64,000 nt of DNA from Elusimicrobium minutum Pei191 (GTDB taxonomy: Bacteria; Elusimicrobiota; Elusimicrobia; Elusimicrobiales; Elusimicrobiaceae), in assembly GCF_000020145.1 (NCBI RefSeq), contig NC_010644.1, positions 992,001 to 1,056,000 of the forward strand, read 5' to 3'. This document shows positions 52,667 to 61,590 of the stretch, piece by piece (position 1 is the stretch's first letter; the number at the start of each line of letters is the position of its first letter). A program made the position numbers and the translations under genes. The notes under the pieces were generated by a model. The model saw only the letters and a program-made list of their open reading frames with translations, had not been told where the DNA came from and did not search any database.

Positions 52667-53460
52667 TACTCGACCTCTTTAAATTTTATGCTGTCTCTTA
52701 ATCCGCTGTTATAATTATTCTCTTTAAAGCGTGGGTTACTATTTCCAACTATAGAGACCTTGATTAAATCTTGAAATCTGTTCGGCCTGCGCTTTAATAA
52801 AAACTGATTCTCATTACCGCCGCAGGGCCATATATACATTTCTGTTCCAATTCTTTGTATAAGTTCAAGCAAGTCTATATCTATCTGTGATAAAGAAAAA
52901 ATATCAAGAGTAAATGACCACGCTTCGCCGCCGTTATATACAAAGCTCTTTTCGTTCTGCAGTTTTAAATCTTCCGTGCCTCTGTTGCGCGTGGGAGTAA
53001 GCTCCTGCGGTTCCTCAAACTGTCCCACTGTTTCAAGCAATAAAACTTCGCCGATTTGCTTCTCATTGTTTACTACAAAGGTTTTACTGCCTGTGATTTT
53101 TATATCCGTTATATCCTCCCTATATGGAAAAGAAAAAAGACTATAAGCATTGTCATCAGCGCGGACCGTTTTAGAAGGAGGTATCGCCGCTGCGCCATTC
53201 AAACTAAGCTGAATATCTGCTATGTTGTGATTTGCTAGATATATGGTGTCGCCAGACATCCCATCTGGGAAATTCCTCTCCCAAAAAACCTGAGTTCCAT
53301 CTGTGCCTTCGCCTTCACTTTGCCAGCCAGTATTAAAATCCCCATTACATGCCTCTGCCGCGTCATCCGAAGCAGATGATGCAGTAGCAGTTCCCCCGAA
53401 ATATAAATTCGCATTATTCCTGCCAAAAAATTTAATGCCGCTAAAGATACACTCGCTCAT
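52666..53460 (-). CDS. tail protein with discoidin-like domain
   Basis: 264 aa. The N-terminal part (TATASSASDDAAEACNGDFNTGW, about residues 24-46, and a matching beta pattern to about 140) resembles F5/8-type C (discoidin) modules, which bind glycans. The C-terminal half is a phage tail fold. It lies between the tape measure and the hub-like gene. Function is inferred from position. Confidence 0.6.
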   Translation of the reverse strand: MSECIFSGIKFFGRNNANLYFGGTATASSASDDAAEACNGDFNTGWQSEGEGTDGTQVFWERNFPDGMSGDTIYLANHNIADIQLSLNGAAAIPPSKTVRADDNAYSLFSFPYREDITDIKITGSKTFVVNNEKQIGEVLLLETVGQFEEPQELTPTRNRGTEDLKLQNEKSFVYNGGEAWSFTLDIFSLSQIDIDLLELIQRIGTEMYIWPCGGNENQFLLKRRPNRFQDLIKVSIVGNSNPRFKENNYNSGLRDSIKFKEVE

Positions 53461-55787
53461 ATAGCCTCCCCGGTCGCTATTGGCGTAAGCCTGCCCTGCG
53501 CTATCATTTCATTCATCCCATCATGTATGCCTGTTATAAGGTTTTCTGATGTATCTCCGATGACATCACCTTCCACTGTCAGATACACGTTGATATCTCC
53601 GCCGCCACCGCTTGATCCTGCAAGCGCAGAAGGGTTGACCATAGCCAGTTCGCCACTTCTTAAACTGGCAGAGAACGGCGCAGGCGTTACTATTTCGCCC
53701 TCGTGTATTCTGGCATCCATATCGTGAGGAACATAGCCAGTACCGACTGCAAGCTGAACACCTGATATTTGAGCCACATTCGCTAACCCCAAAGCGGTAC
53801 TGCTTGCCGCCAGCGCGTATCCCCAAGGTGGAGGGACTGTTGCTATTGCTAAGTTTGCAGCCCTATATGTGTCCATATAAGCCTGCGCGATCGCCGCCGC
53901 TTTTCCTACAGCCGCCAATTCTTTTGTTTTGGCGTTTTGGAAAGTCGCTAAATTTGAGAGAGTTTGTATTTGTGCCTGATATGTTGCGCTGGCATAATGC
54001 GCTTTTAATTCAGCGACGTGCTTTGCTCTTGCAATATCAGCATCACTCGCTATTATCTTTTGTTCTTCCTGCAGAGCATCTATGCTGGCATTATAGGCAT
54101 CAAATTCTTCTCTAATAACTCTTTTTTGTTCTTCCAACTCTCTTATTTTTTCAAGTTCGGCCTGATTTTTACCATCTAATAAAGAGAGTTCTGTATCAAT
54201 AGCAGTCAGTTGAGCATCATAGGCTTTTTGTTGACGAACAATAAGTTCAGCTTGTTCTTCAGCAGTTTCCAGAGCTACTATTTCGCTAATTCGCTTAAAG
54301 CGTTCTTCACGCGCATTAACGATAAAATCATTCATGCGTTTTATTCTGTCTTTTTCCGCCTGCTCGGCTTGCTTGCGGAGTTCTTCTTCTTTTGCGATAC
54401 GATCCTTATCAGCTTTATATGCCTCTTCAGCCGCTTTGACCTGCTCTTGTCCTAGCTTTTTATTTGCTTCTGTATTAGCATTGATACTATCTCTTTGGCT
54501 ATCGAGAACAGATGTCATTTCCTCGTAAAGTCTTATCTGCTCTTTTTTTGCATTCTCATCTTTAATAGTGCTATCAAGAATATCTTTTGCCCCCTGAAGT
54601 GCGGCATCAGAAACCAGTCCTATTTTATTTCCAAACTCTTGAAAACCAACCATTGTAGAGTATATGCCGGCTTTCAATTTCAATACTGCTAACTCGGCAT
54701 ACATAAAACCCTTCACGAAACTTTCAGAAAGAATGTTTGTATTGTCTGTTAGAAAAACAAAAGAATCCGTCAGCCATTCCACAGAAGAGATAAGAAAATT
54801 TGTAAAAAATTTTGCCAACGGTTCAAAGGCTTTGCCTATTGCCTTTGAAAAATCTCCCCATGTTTCCTTAAGAACATTGGTCTTTGTTATCTGGTTATCC
54901 ATGTTCGCGCCGGATAACTGACCGAAGCGAGAGTTTATCGCGCCGAGGATATTTTCAAAGTCTTTTGCCTGATCGCCTGTTTTCTCATATTTAAGGCCCA
55001 GTTTGTTGAGCCCGGCGGTATTACCCTCAGAAGCCTTCAAAACTGTCATCATGGCGGTATTTAGATCCTGATCTAAGCCAATACTAAGCGCGTAGGCGGC
55101 TTCAGTAGCTTGTTTGGCCTTATCTCCATAAAGCCCGAAGTTCGTTGCAAGGGTAAGTTGTTTTAATATGAGGTCATCAGATACGCCGACTGTTTTCTGC
55201 ATCTGGGATGCAAAATTTTTATAATCTTCGATTACATAAGGCGAGGTTATGTGAACATTGCGGAGAGATGCTTCTAAACGATTTAACCCCATTTCGCTTT
55301 CAGCAAAAGCATAAACACTATCTACAACAAACTTGCCTAAATCTTTTATGGCATTTGTAGCCATATTAACAGCTTTTGTTATTAATCCGGCCGCAAGATT
55401 ACTGGCTATCATTGTTGGGTTTAATTGTTTAAATGCCTTATCCAATAAGCCAGTTTCTTTTTTACTTTCTTTTGTTTTATCCGCTAATTCTTCTTGACTC
55501 TTAGAGGCTTCTTTCGTGCTATCAACAACTTCTCCGGTAGCATTTGTTAATGTCATTTCAGCGTCAGCGGCATCTAATGAAGCTAGTTTAACAGAGTCTA
55601 TGTCTCCAGAAAGGCTATTACTCTCTTCTGACAACTTAGATAAAGCGTCGCCAGCACCTTGAGCAGGCTTTTCTACCTGTTCAAGTGCTTTGGTAACATC
55701 TTTAGTAGCATCACTTATTTTCTCTGCTTTTCCAGAGTAATCATCATCTATTGATGCCCTAATTTTAACTTCGTTATCTCCTGCCAT
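53457..55787 (-). CDS. tail tape measure protein
   Basis: 776 aa. The N-terminal region is a long coiled coil; a middle block (about 115-330, including the PTMIASNLAAGLITKAVNMA stretch) has membrane-like helices. Another coiled coil rich in Glu/Lys/Ala (about 400-610) and a Gly-rich C-terminus follow. Length would set tail length. It follows the G/GT chaperone, as in other long-tailed phages, and its stop overlaps the next start (ATGA). Confidence 0.88.
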   Translation of the reverse strand: MAGDNEVKIRASIDDDYSGKAEKISDATKDVTKALEQVEKPAQGAGDALSKLSEESNSLSGDIDSVKLASLDAADAEMTLTNATGEVVDSTKEASKSQEELADKTKESKKETGLLDKAFKQLNPTMIASNLAAGLITKAVNMATNAIKDLGKFVVDSVYAFAESEMGLNRLEASLRNVHITSPYVIEDYKNFASQMQKTVGVSDDLILKQLTLATNFGLYGDKAKQATEAAYALSIGLDQDLNTAMMTVLKASEGNTAGLNKLGLKYEKTGDQAKDFENILGAINSRFGQLSGANMDNQITKTNVLKETWGDFSKAIGKAFEPLAKFFTNFLISSVEWLTDSFVFLTDNTNILSESFVKGFMYAELAVLKLKAGIYSTMVGFQEFGNKIGLVSDAALQGAKDILDSTIKDENAKKEQIRLYEEMTSVLDSQRDSINANTEANKKLGQEQVKAAEEAYKADKDRIAKEEELRKQAEQAEKDRIKRMNDFIVNAREERFKRISEIVALETAEEQAELIVRQQKAYDAQLTAIDTELSLLDGKNQAELEKIRELEEQKRVIREEFDAYNASIDALQEEQKIIASDADIARAKHVAELKAHYASATYQAQIQTLSNLATFQNAKTKELAAVGKAAAIAQAYMDTYRAANLAIATVPPPWGYALAASSTALGLANVAQISGVQLAVGTGYVPHDMDARIHEGEIVTPAPFSASLRSGELAMVNPSALAGSSGGGGDINVYLTVEGDVIGDTSENLITGIHDGMNEMIAQGRLTPIATGEAI

Positions 55788-55794
55788 TTAAACC

Positions 55795-56492
55795 TCATGA
55801 ATTAATCGTTTTTGTTAGTTCTGCTTTTTGTTTATCTAAAGTCTTTTTTGCCATTCCAATACCTTCTTTTGTTCTGGTACCGGCATTAGCTACTGCGCTC
55901 ATTGTTGTCAGCCTATGCATTGAATGCTTGGCATGTTCTTTCTGTATTCCTGAAATAAGCTGATCTATTTCCAGTCTGGTTAAGTTGCCTATCTTGTTAT
56001 AATCCCAACCTAAATTGACTGCGATGAAGTTGACGTTTTCAAGGAGTTTTTTTTTACCTCTTCATCGGACATCTTCATAATTTTTTCAACTTCTACCTTT
56101 TCAGTTACAGCCATCAAGTGTTTAAGAAAACATGCGATTATATAATCGGTACGTTCAATGATATCCCCGGCTTCTTTTTTTCCTTCCTCATTACTTTCAA
56201 GATGCTTTCTAAATTCCACAAAGGACATCTTATCTCGATACTCTTCCGGAGGGAGTCCGGCAAAGACCAATTTAAGGCATGTTTCAATAGACTTGTTTGC
56301 TATATTGGGTACTATATTCCCAACCCTGATGCCTTCATTTTGTAGCCACATTTCTGCAAATACAGAGAAGTTAAGTTCTTTATATTTGCCGTCTATTTTT
56401 ACTTTTGTTTTGTTAAAAATACTGTCAAAGGTATGTTGTTCTATAACTTCTCCTTTAAAATTTTTTATTTGCAATGCGTCTTTTCCTGACAT
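55795..56492 (-). CDS. tail assembly chaperone GT, made by -1 frameshift
   Basis: The shorter frame (G) reaches the slippery site A AAA AAC inside nine A (56047-56055 on the minus strand). A -1 shift there opens 73 further codons (start KKLLENVNFIAVNLGWDYNK, end KAELTKTINS) up to the TGA at 55795-55797, giving 232 aa. No ribosome site or start codon fits an independent gene there. Position just before the tape measure is the standard place for G/GT. Confidence 0.85.
56010..56492 (-). CDS. tail assembly chaperone G (zero-frame product)
   Basis: 160 aa. AGGAG lies 5 nt before the ATG at 56492, better than the upstream in-frame starts that would add a hydrophobic N-terminus. The protein is acidic/helical and ends with STSSQSI shortly after the slippery site. 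It binds the tape measure during tail assembly. Confidence 0.85.
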   Translation of the reverse strand: MSGKDALQIKNFKGEVIEQHTFDSIFNKTKVKIDGKYKELNFSVFAEMWLQNEGIRVGNIVPNIANKSIETCLKLVFAGLPPEEYRDKMSFVEFRKHLESNEEGKKEAGDIIERTDYIIACFLKHLMAVTEKVEVEKIMKMSDEEVKKNSLKTSTSSQSI

Positions 56493-56510
56493 AAAGGCTC
56501 CTATCCAACC

Positions 56511-56538
56511 TTGATTTTTGCTTAAAAATTTGTAAACT
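56511..56538 (+). promoter_or_regulatory. promoter of the plus-strand small gene
   Basis: TTGATT (56511-56516), 16-bp spacer, TAAACT (56533-56538), 6 nt before the ATG at 56545; leaderless initiation is likely. Confidence 0.4.
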
Positions 56539-56544
56539 ATAAGT

Positions 56545-56697
56545 ATGACAAACATACTTTTTACTCTTGTATTACTGGCGATCATAATTCCTTTGATTAC
56601 GATCCCTATTGTGCTTTGTTATAAACTCATATCCTTCGTGTTGGATAATGAAAACAAGTTTGATAACAACGCCAAAAACCACACTATTTTAAACTGA
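56545..56697 (+). CDS. 50-aa membrane protein on the opposite strand (possible moron)
   Basis: 50 codons starting MTNILFTLVLLAIIIPL, with one long hydrophobic helix (about residues 4-33) and a polar Asn/Lys tail. It is the only plus-strand gene candidate in the prophage, with its own promoter and a hairpin terminator (56719-56750) whose T run faces this strand. That makes a self-contained unit between tail genes, the layout of a moron. No family is recognised; a chance ORF cannot be excluded. Confidence 0.45.
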   Translation: MTNILFTLVLLAIIIPLITIPIVLCYKLISFVLDNENKFDNNAKNHTILN

Positions 56698-56718
56698 AAA
56701 ATTTGGTACTTCTAAATT

Positions 56719-56750
56719 AAGGGGATGGGATGTTAAACCATCCCCTTTTT
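56719..56750. terminator. hairpin terminator between small gene and tail tube gene
   Basis: AAGGGGATGG / CCATCCCCTT followed by TTT on the plus strand; on the minus strand the T run is weaker. Confidence 0.75.
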
Positions 56751-56756
56751 ATTTGT

Positions 56757-57617
56757 TTAGCAAGACTGCGCAGGGTATAAAGTCTTAAGGTTATAGACTT
56801 CTCCGGTGCATTGGTCTATTAAAGGCGTTGCTGCAAGTTCTAACTCTGCCCATGCCCTTTCATCCCATGCAAGCGGCAAGCCGCCTACAGAACAGCGAGG
56901 CATATCCAGTACGAACATGGAGCCGTCTGACTGTCTGGGGAATACTACCATGATGCCAACTTCTCTGCCTACGCCGTTTTTACCGACACTCACGCTGTAG
57001 CCGCCATTGTTAGGAGGCCTTACTTCGAAAGAAGCCACATTCCCTGCAGAAACATCTGTGCCGAGTGTAAATTCAAGCCCGATATTCTCAACCTGAATAG
57101 TGCCTTCAGCAGTTGCAGGAAGTTCGGCAATTACTTGACCATTCTCTTCAAGCCATCCAGTAGGACCTTGTGCTAAAGAGCCCATTACTACCACTTGGGC
57201 ATTAACGCCGCTTGAACCGTCAGAGACGATCCTGACTAAAGCGTTGCCAAATGGAAGATTGGATTCTTTACCTGTAATGATGGAAGCTGTGTAGCCAGTT
57301 ACTGTGCCGGAAATGCTTTTGACTGCCCCGACATAGCCATTTGCTTCAGGTGCGTGTTCTTTGGCAGGAGTGTTTTCGTAGGTAACAAACATGCCTTTGG
57401 CAATTTGCCGGGCTGTAACTGTAAAGGAGTTCTCCGGGATACCGTATTCCAACTTAACAGCCCCTTGATAGCTTCCACCATTTAGAGGTGTGGATTCAAC
57501 TGTTCTTTCAAGACCGCCACCTGCGATGACATCAAGAATCATCATAATTTCTTTAGTGTTACGGTCATAGAAAATCACGGCTTCCCCACCATATATGTTT
57601 TGTATTTTTCTGCTCAT
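56757..57617 (-). CDS. major tail tube protein (predicted)
   Basis: 286 aa, mainly beta strands, with Gly/Val-rich stretches. It lies directly before G/GT and the tape measure, the usual place of the tail tube gene in siphoviruses. A terminator-like hairpin follows, which fits a highly expressed structural gene. The identity rests on position and size. Confidence 0.6.
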   Translation of the reverse strand: MSRKIQNIYGGEAVIFYDRNTKEIMMILDVIAGGGLERTVESTPLNGGSYQGAVKLEYGIPENSFTVTARQIAKGMFVTYENTPAKEHAPEANGYVGAVKSISGTVTGYTASIITGKESNLPFGNALVRIVSDGSSGVNAQVVVMGSLAQGPTGWLEENGQVIAELPATAEGTIQVENIGLEFTLGTDVSAGNVASFEVRPPNNGGYSVSVGKNGVGREVGIMVVFPRQSDGSMFVLDMPRCSVGGLPLAWDERAWAELELAATPLIDQCTGEVYNLKTLYPAQSC

Positions 57618-57629
57618 GTTTTTCTCCGT

Positions 57630-57923
57630 CTATTCAAAGTGTGATTCTTTGAACAGTATTTTGTTTGGGCCGACTTTATACTCGTTAGGGATATCGTCAA
57701 AAGGCATCCCCTTCTTAAAAGTAATTGCCTGACCGTTTCTAACAACTGTAAAATTGCTTTTTAGTTTTTTGCCGGACAAATCAATGATTTTACCTTTGAG
57801 AGGTTGAACATCAACATTGAATTTTGTTTCTTCCGGTTTCTTATCGTTGAAATCTGCTTTTACAGACTCTGCTTTCTTTGCGGACACAGCCGCATTTATA
57901 TCTTCTTTGCTCACTTTTGTCAT
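57630..57923 (-). CDS. small phage protein, unknown function
   Basis: 97 aa, Lys/Asp-rich, no membrane segment. It lies between the tail-completion-like gene (57939-58406) and the tube gene. The frame is intact and tightly packed, which is the main support. No family is recognised. Confidence 0.6.
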   Translation of the reverse strand: MTKVSKEDINAAVSAKKAESVKADFNDKKPEETKFNVDVQPLKGKIIDLSGKKLKSNFTVVRNGQAITFKKGMPFDDIPNEYKVGPNKILFKESHFE

Positions 57924-57938
57924 ATATCTATCTCCTTA

Positions 57939-58406
57939 TTAAACAATGCTGCAGGAGAACCTGCAGAGTATTCCGTAAACAACGTGATTGCCTCTTTGCA
58001 TAGCACCTATTTCGCTGTTTTCATACTTCAAGTCAAACAATGCACAATCATAATTCTTGAAGGTGTTTGTTATTGCTTCCTCATATCTATAACAGGCTAT
58101 AGTGTCATCATCTCCGGCTTTGTTTATAGGCATAAGACCTAAAAATACATTGAGGTTAAACACTTTAGCCACCTGCCCTTTATTGCTTCTAGGTTCAATG
58201 CCGTTGGCTTCAATACAAACAAAAGGGGTAATGTTTGATACTTCTAAAAGATTTAATTTAACAGCCTTTTCAGTTACTTCCGGAAGGACTATTCTGTCTC
58301 CGTATCTGCTGTTAATTCTTTGTATTTCACAGTTGAGTTTAGGCTTGATAATATCGTCTCTGACTATAGCTAGCACATCGCCTATATTCTTTGGTCTTGG
58401 ATTCAT
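57939..58406 (-). CDS. phage tail-terminator/completion-like protein
   Basis: 155 aa, alpha/beta pattern. In Mu-type phages a protein of this size (gp37 position) lies after the gpG-like gene and before the tube; tail terminators have similar length. Its start is next to the stop of the gpG-like gene (58407). Assignment is from order only. Confidence 0.55.
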   Translation of the reverse strand: MNPRPKNIGDVLAIVRDDIIKPKLNCEIQRINSRYGDRIVLPEVTEKAVKLNLLEVSNITPFVCIEANGIEPRSNKGQVAKVFNLNVFLGLMPINKAGDDDTIACYRYEEAITNTFKNYDCALFDLKYENSEIGAMQRGNHVVYGILCRFSCSIV

Positions 58407-58922
58407 TTATCTAACCCTCATATTAAGGCCCTTAGCTTTGAACATTGCATTGAAATAGTTGATCAGGATAAGGACAAACTCTTCATTACGCTTAGGACTT
58501 TCAAAAACTATAGGACGAGCAGGATACCATCCTTTGCTATGTCCGTCCTGATGATACCGGGCAAGCGGATTGCTGGAACCAAACTCGGCTTCAGTATCTT
58601 TGATGAGGTTGATATTATTTCCGTCGCCAGTATCTGTGAAACTTTTTCTTAACTTCCCATTCCAAACAAGAGTACCTGCAAGAGGCACTATCTTAGATTT
58701 GATGGCCTGATATTTAGCATTAAGAGGCCTCCAAACAGGGCCGTCAACCATATTACTGTTTACACGTCCGGCTTTATTGGCAAAAATAGCACTCATCCCG
58801 GCTCTAAATTGGTAGCCGAACTGCAAAAGGACGCTCTTCCAGCTTTTGACAGCAATATCGCCCATTCTTTCAAGGACTTTCTTGCTGTTGCTGTCTATGC
58901 TATAAACAACCCTTACAGCCAT
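58407..58922 (-). CDS. virion morphogenesis protein, Mu gpG-like
   Basis: 171 aa. The C-terminal half has the family pattern: GKLRKSFTD, then SSNPLARYHQDGHSKGWYPARPIVF, like the His-x-x-Gly and Pro-Ala-Arg-Pro block of Mu gpG. These proteins complete the head-tail joint. It overlaps the gp36-like gene by 23 nt. Confidence 0.8.
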   Translation of the reverse strand: MAVRVVYSIDSNSKKVLERMGDIAVKSWKSVLLQFGYQFRAGMSAIFANKAGRVNSNMVDGPVWRPLNAKYQAIKSKIVPLAGTLVWNGKLRKSFTDTGDGNNINLIKDTEAEFGSSNPLARYHQDGHSKGWYPARPIVFESPKRNEEFVLILINYFNAMFKAKGLNMRVR

Positions 58923-59310
58923 GCCTTTTGCCTCCTACAGTTAATTTTGTTATGGGAAGCCTCGGAGTTATTAATGATATTTGACCCATACGCAGTTCTT
59001 CAAGTAATGTGTTAGCTTCGTCTTTCAAATCCCTGTTTCTTGCTTCAGGTTTTTGCATATAAGAACTTTTGCCGTCATTCATTATTCCATCTATATCCCC
59101 GGCAACATACTTTGAGCATATTTGCTTGAGTAAACTTAAATCCGAGGCTTCTGTAATTGGTAAAACATAACGCATTCTAAGCACAGAATCTATACGCGCG
59201 GTCCACTCTTCCATAAGGCTGTTAACCTTAACTGAAGATACAGGCTCATCCGCTCCAAACTGGTAATTTTGGAAGAAAGCCTGAACATCGGAAACTGTGC
59301 AATATGCCAT
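58900..59310 (-). CDS. Mu gp36-like protein (DUF1320)
   Basis: 136 aa. It opens MAYCTVSDVQAFF and has the helical core ARIDSVLRMRYVLPI and KQICSKYVAGDI typical of DUF1320, a head-tail connector protein. Mu-type order is kept (capsid, gp35-like, gp36-like, gpG-like). Confidence 0.85.
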   Translation of the reverse strand: MAYCTVSDVQAFFQNYQFGADEPVSSVKVNSLMEEWTARIDSVLRMRYVLPITEASDLSLLKQICSKYVAGDIDGIMNDGKSSYMQKPEARNRDLKDEANTLLEELRMGQISLITPRLPITKLTVGGKRHGCKGCL

Positions 59311-59311
59311 A

Positions 59312-59728
59312 TTATTTACCTGCCTGTTCTTTCAAAACTTCAATTTGTTTTTTGAGGTCTTTCGCCTTAGCAGATCTTTTGTCTTTAAGGTTTGCATACT
59401 TCTCTTCTAAAAGTGCAAGGCCAGACACAGGCTCGGCCGCATGGGTATCTTCCGTAGTTTCAGCCGGGGCAATTGTTTCCTCTGCAGTAGTTTCTTCTGG
59501 TTCCGTGATTTCTACGCTTTCAACAACGCTGGCATCCGCCGGAACTTCGTTGACTTCTTCAACGCTGACAATATCTTCTTTATTAACTTTGGCCTTAACC
59601 ATTAAATAAGGATCTGAAGTTAAGATTTTTAAAAGTTTCTGATCAGCGTCAACCTCTTTTTCCTGCCTTGTGAAAACATGCCCTTCAATAGAGCGTTTGT
59701 TTATCTTTGCAGTAACTATAATTTCCAT
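59312..59728 (-). CDS. phage protein in the Mu gp35 position
   Basis: 138 aa. The N-terminal part (to about residue 60) is compact. It is followed by a Glu/Thr/Ala-rich linker and a Lys-rich helix. The place between capsid and gp36-like genes matches Mu gp35/FluMu HI1506; sequence support is weak. Confidence 0.5.
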   Translation of the reverse strand: MEIIVTAKINKRSIEGHVFTRQEKEVDADQKLLKILTSDPYLMVKAKVNKEDIVSVEEVNEVPADASVVESVEITEPEETTAEETIAPAETTEDTHAAEPVSGLALLEEKYANLKDKRSAKAKDLKKQIEVLKEQAGK

Positions 59729-59777
59729 ATAAATCTCCTATCCTAAATTGGGGCGGCGTGAACCGCCCCAGATTTGT

Positions 59778-60701
59778 CTAACCGTTAACAATTTTGAGAG
59801 CTAACTGAGGGAATGCCCAGCCAGTACCAAAACGAGTATTGGCCATGTACTCTAATTTTAGATGCTTTTTATAGCTTTCGTCATTGAGTGTAGGCAATAC
59901 TATTTCAGGAGCCTTTCTGTTCTGATGGATGATAGGTTTCATAGAAGAACCAGTAAAAACTAAATACCAGTCATTCGGATCAGTCAATAAGGCAGGGGAT
60001 GCAATCTGAGCTCTGTTCTTAAGCACGTTATCCGCACCATTTGCCCCAAATGTAGTTGTCAAAACCTTCTGAGCCACAATTTCAAGTTCAGTAGGTACGA
60101 CAACTAAAAGATTGGCGGCGGATACAGATAAATCGCCATAGAAGGGATTACCTGCATCATTGGGCAGTCTCTTAAGAGCGGCGACAGCCTTTGTGAAGTC
60201 CGCCTCAAACTGGCTGGCGGTTGTGCCGGAGCCTGTTAAGAGGTTGGAGTAAGAGGCTTTGCCGTCTTTGTGGTCGGTAGCAAAGAAGTTAGAACCGTCA
60301 TAAGCAATACCCATTGAAGAGTTATTGCCGTTTTCTAACATCTTGATAACCTGCCTGAGAGGTTTGTTTGCAGCAACCGTACCCAAATCAGAGATACGAG
60401 AAGGGAATAAACCGAGGTTATCGTCCTCCACGTCCTTGCTCTGAATGGTTACGCCCCCGGCAAACTCCTCGTTTTCAATCATGTGGGATTTACCAAGTAT
60501 CTGAGTGTATTTAACCTCATCGATAAACTTGTCTAAATCCGGCAACTGGTTTAAGCCAGTATAGGTTTCGCTGGCGTGAGTGGATGTAACGCTCAATGCC
60601 AACTGGCCCAAAAATCCCATGTCATACTTCTCAATGGCCTGCTGGAATTTGCCCTGCGCCGCTATATTAAGCGCGTCTAATTGTTCTTGTGTAATAGCCA
60701 T
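59778..60701 (-). CDS. major capsid protein, Mu gpT-like
   Basis: 307 aa. It has the gpT pattern: an N-terminal MAITQEQLDAL, a block around SETYTGLNQLPDL, EDDNLGLFPSRI near residue 95, and ATDHKDGKASYSN. Length agrees with Mu gpT (about 305 aa). The gene follows the decoration-like protein. Confidence 0.9.
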   Translation of the reverse strand: MAITQEQLDALNIAAQGKFQQAIEKYDMGFLGQLALSVTSTHASETYTGLNQLPDLDKFIDEVKYTQILGKSHMIENEEFAGGVTIQSKDVEDDNLGLFPSRISDLGTVAANKPLRQVIKMLENGNNSSMGIAYDGSNFFATDHKDGKASYSNLLTGSGTTASQFEADFTKAVAALKRLPNDAGNPFYGDLSVSAANLLVVVPTELEIVAQKVLTTTFGANGADNVLKNRAQIASPALLTDPNDWYLVFTGSSMKPIIHQNRKAPEIVLPTLNDESYKKHLKLEYMANTRFGTGWAFPQLALKIVNG

Positions 60702-60715
60702 ATTATTGGTTCTCC

Positions 60716-61096
60716 TTATTTCGCATAGCCGTCAATGCGGATAGCGTTTGTGGTGTCTTTGACATCTTCTAAGATACCGCAAGCGTCGGTACCCCCAGTA
60801 GTTGCCTTTACTTTGTCATCGCTATCAAAGGCGACGGGTGTGCCAATGTTAGAAACCGCGATGGCGGCAGTAGAAGGTCTTTCAAAGACCCCTGTTTTCC
60901 ATACCTTGACAGGTTCGCCTTCTTTGGCATAGCCGTCAGCTATACCAGCAAAAACTAACCCGGTCGCGGCAGGAACTACTGCGCCTGCGCCGTCATGGCA
61001 CAGTAATGCGCCGAGAAAAATCTCTGCCCCGGCAGTATGGCAAACTAATTCGCCTGATTTTCTGCCGTTATCAATAAGATTGTCTGTTAAAGCCAT
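60716..61096 (-). CDS. head decoration protein (DUF2190-like)
   Basis: 126 aa, small, mostly beta, with Gly/Ala/Val-rich segments (CHTAGAEIFLGALLCHDGAG). Proteins like this sit between scaffold and capsid genes in many phages and coat the head. The call is by similarity of pattern and position. Confidence 0.65.
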   Translation of the reverse strand: MALTDNLIDNGRKSGELVCHTAGAEIFLGALLCHDGAGAVVPAATGLVFAGIADGYAKEGEPVKVWKTGVFERPSTAAIAVSNIGTPVAFDSDDKVKATTGGTDACGILEDVKDTTNAIRIDGYAK

Positions 61097-61110
61097 AGTC
61101 TTTTATCTCC

Positions 61111-61590
61111 TTATTTGGTTTGCTGGGCGGCTTTTGTTTTTTTGAAATCTTCTTCAGATACGCCCATTTTCTTTGCGGTTGCTTTTTCCGTTTCTGTTAA
61201 TTCAACAACAGCACCAGGTTCGCTACTGCCTTTTGCTTTATTGCTTAACACAACAGGCAATTTGGCAAGGTAGCCTTCAAGATCCTCAAGACCTTTAAAC
61301 GCTTTAAGAGTTTCCTCTTTTACCGCTAAAGGAATACGGCCTTCGCCAGCCGCTTTATCAAATGCGGCTTCTTTCTTGGCGTTTACTACTTTTGCCGCTT
61401 CCGCCACCTTTTCAGCTTCAAGGGTTTCAACTTTCGTAGTGAGCTCTGTGTTAGAGGCTGTAAGTTGTTCCTTTTCGGCTTTTAAGGATGTTAATTCGGC
61501 TGTTTTAGCCTCGTTATCTGCTTTAATAGCCACGACATCCATATCAAAGTCGTTCTTTAAAGCCTTGATTGCTTCTTCCTTAGTTATCAT
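61111..61590 (-). CDS. nested scaffold protein (internal start)
   Basis: AAAGGAG lies 6 nt before an in-frame ATG at 61590, inside the protease gene. The 159-aa product starts MITKEEAIKAL and is coiled coil. This matches the Mu I/Z and lambda C/Nu3 arrangement, in which the same C-terminus is also made alone as scaffold. Confidence 0.75.
   Translation of the reverse strand: MITKEEAIKALKNDFDMDVVAIKADNEAKTAELTSLKAEKEQLTASNTELTTKVETLEAEKVAEAAKVVNAKKEAAFDKAAGEGRIPLAVKEETLKAFKGLEDLEGYLAKLPVVLSNKAKGSSEPGAVVELTETEKATAKKMGVSEEDFKKTKAAQQTK

Noticed and set aside
53804-54921. Plus-strand open frames opposite the tape measure gene
   Set aside because: Low-complexity mirror of its Lys/Glu/Ala coiled coil; no ribosome sites.
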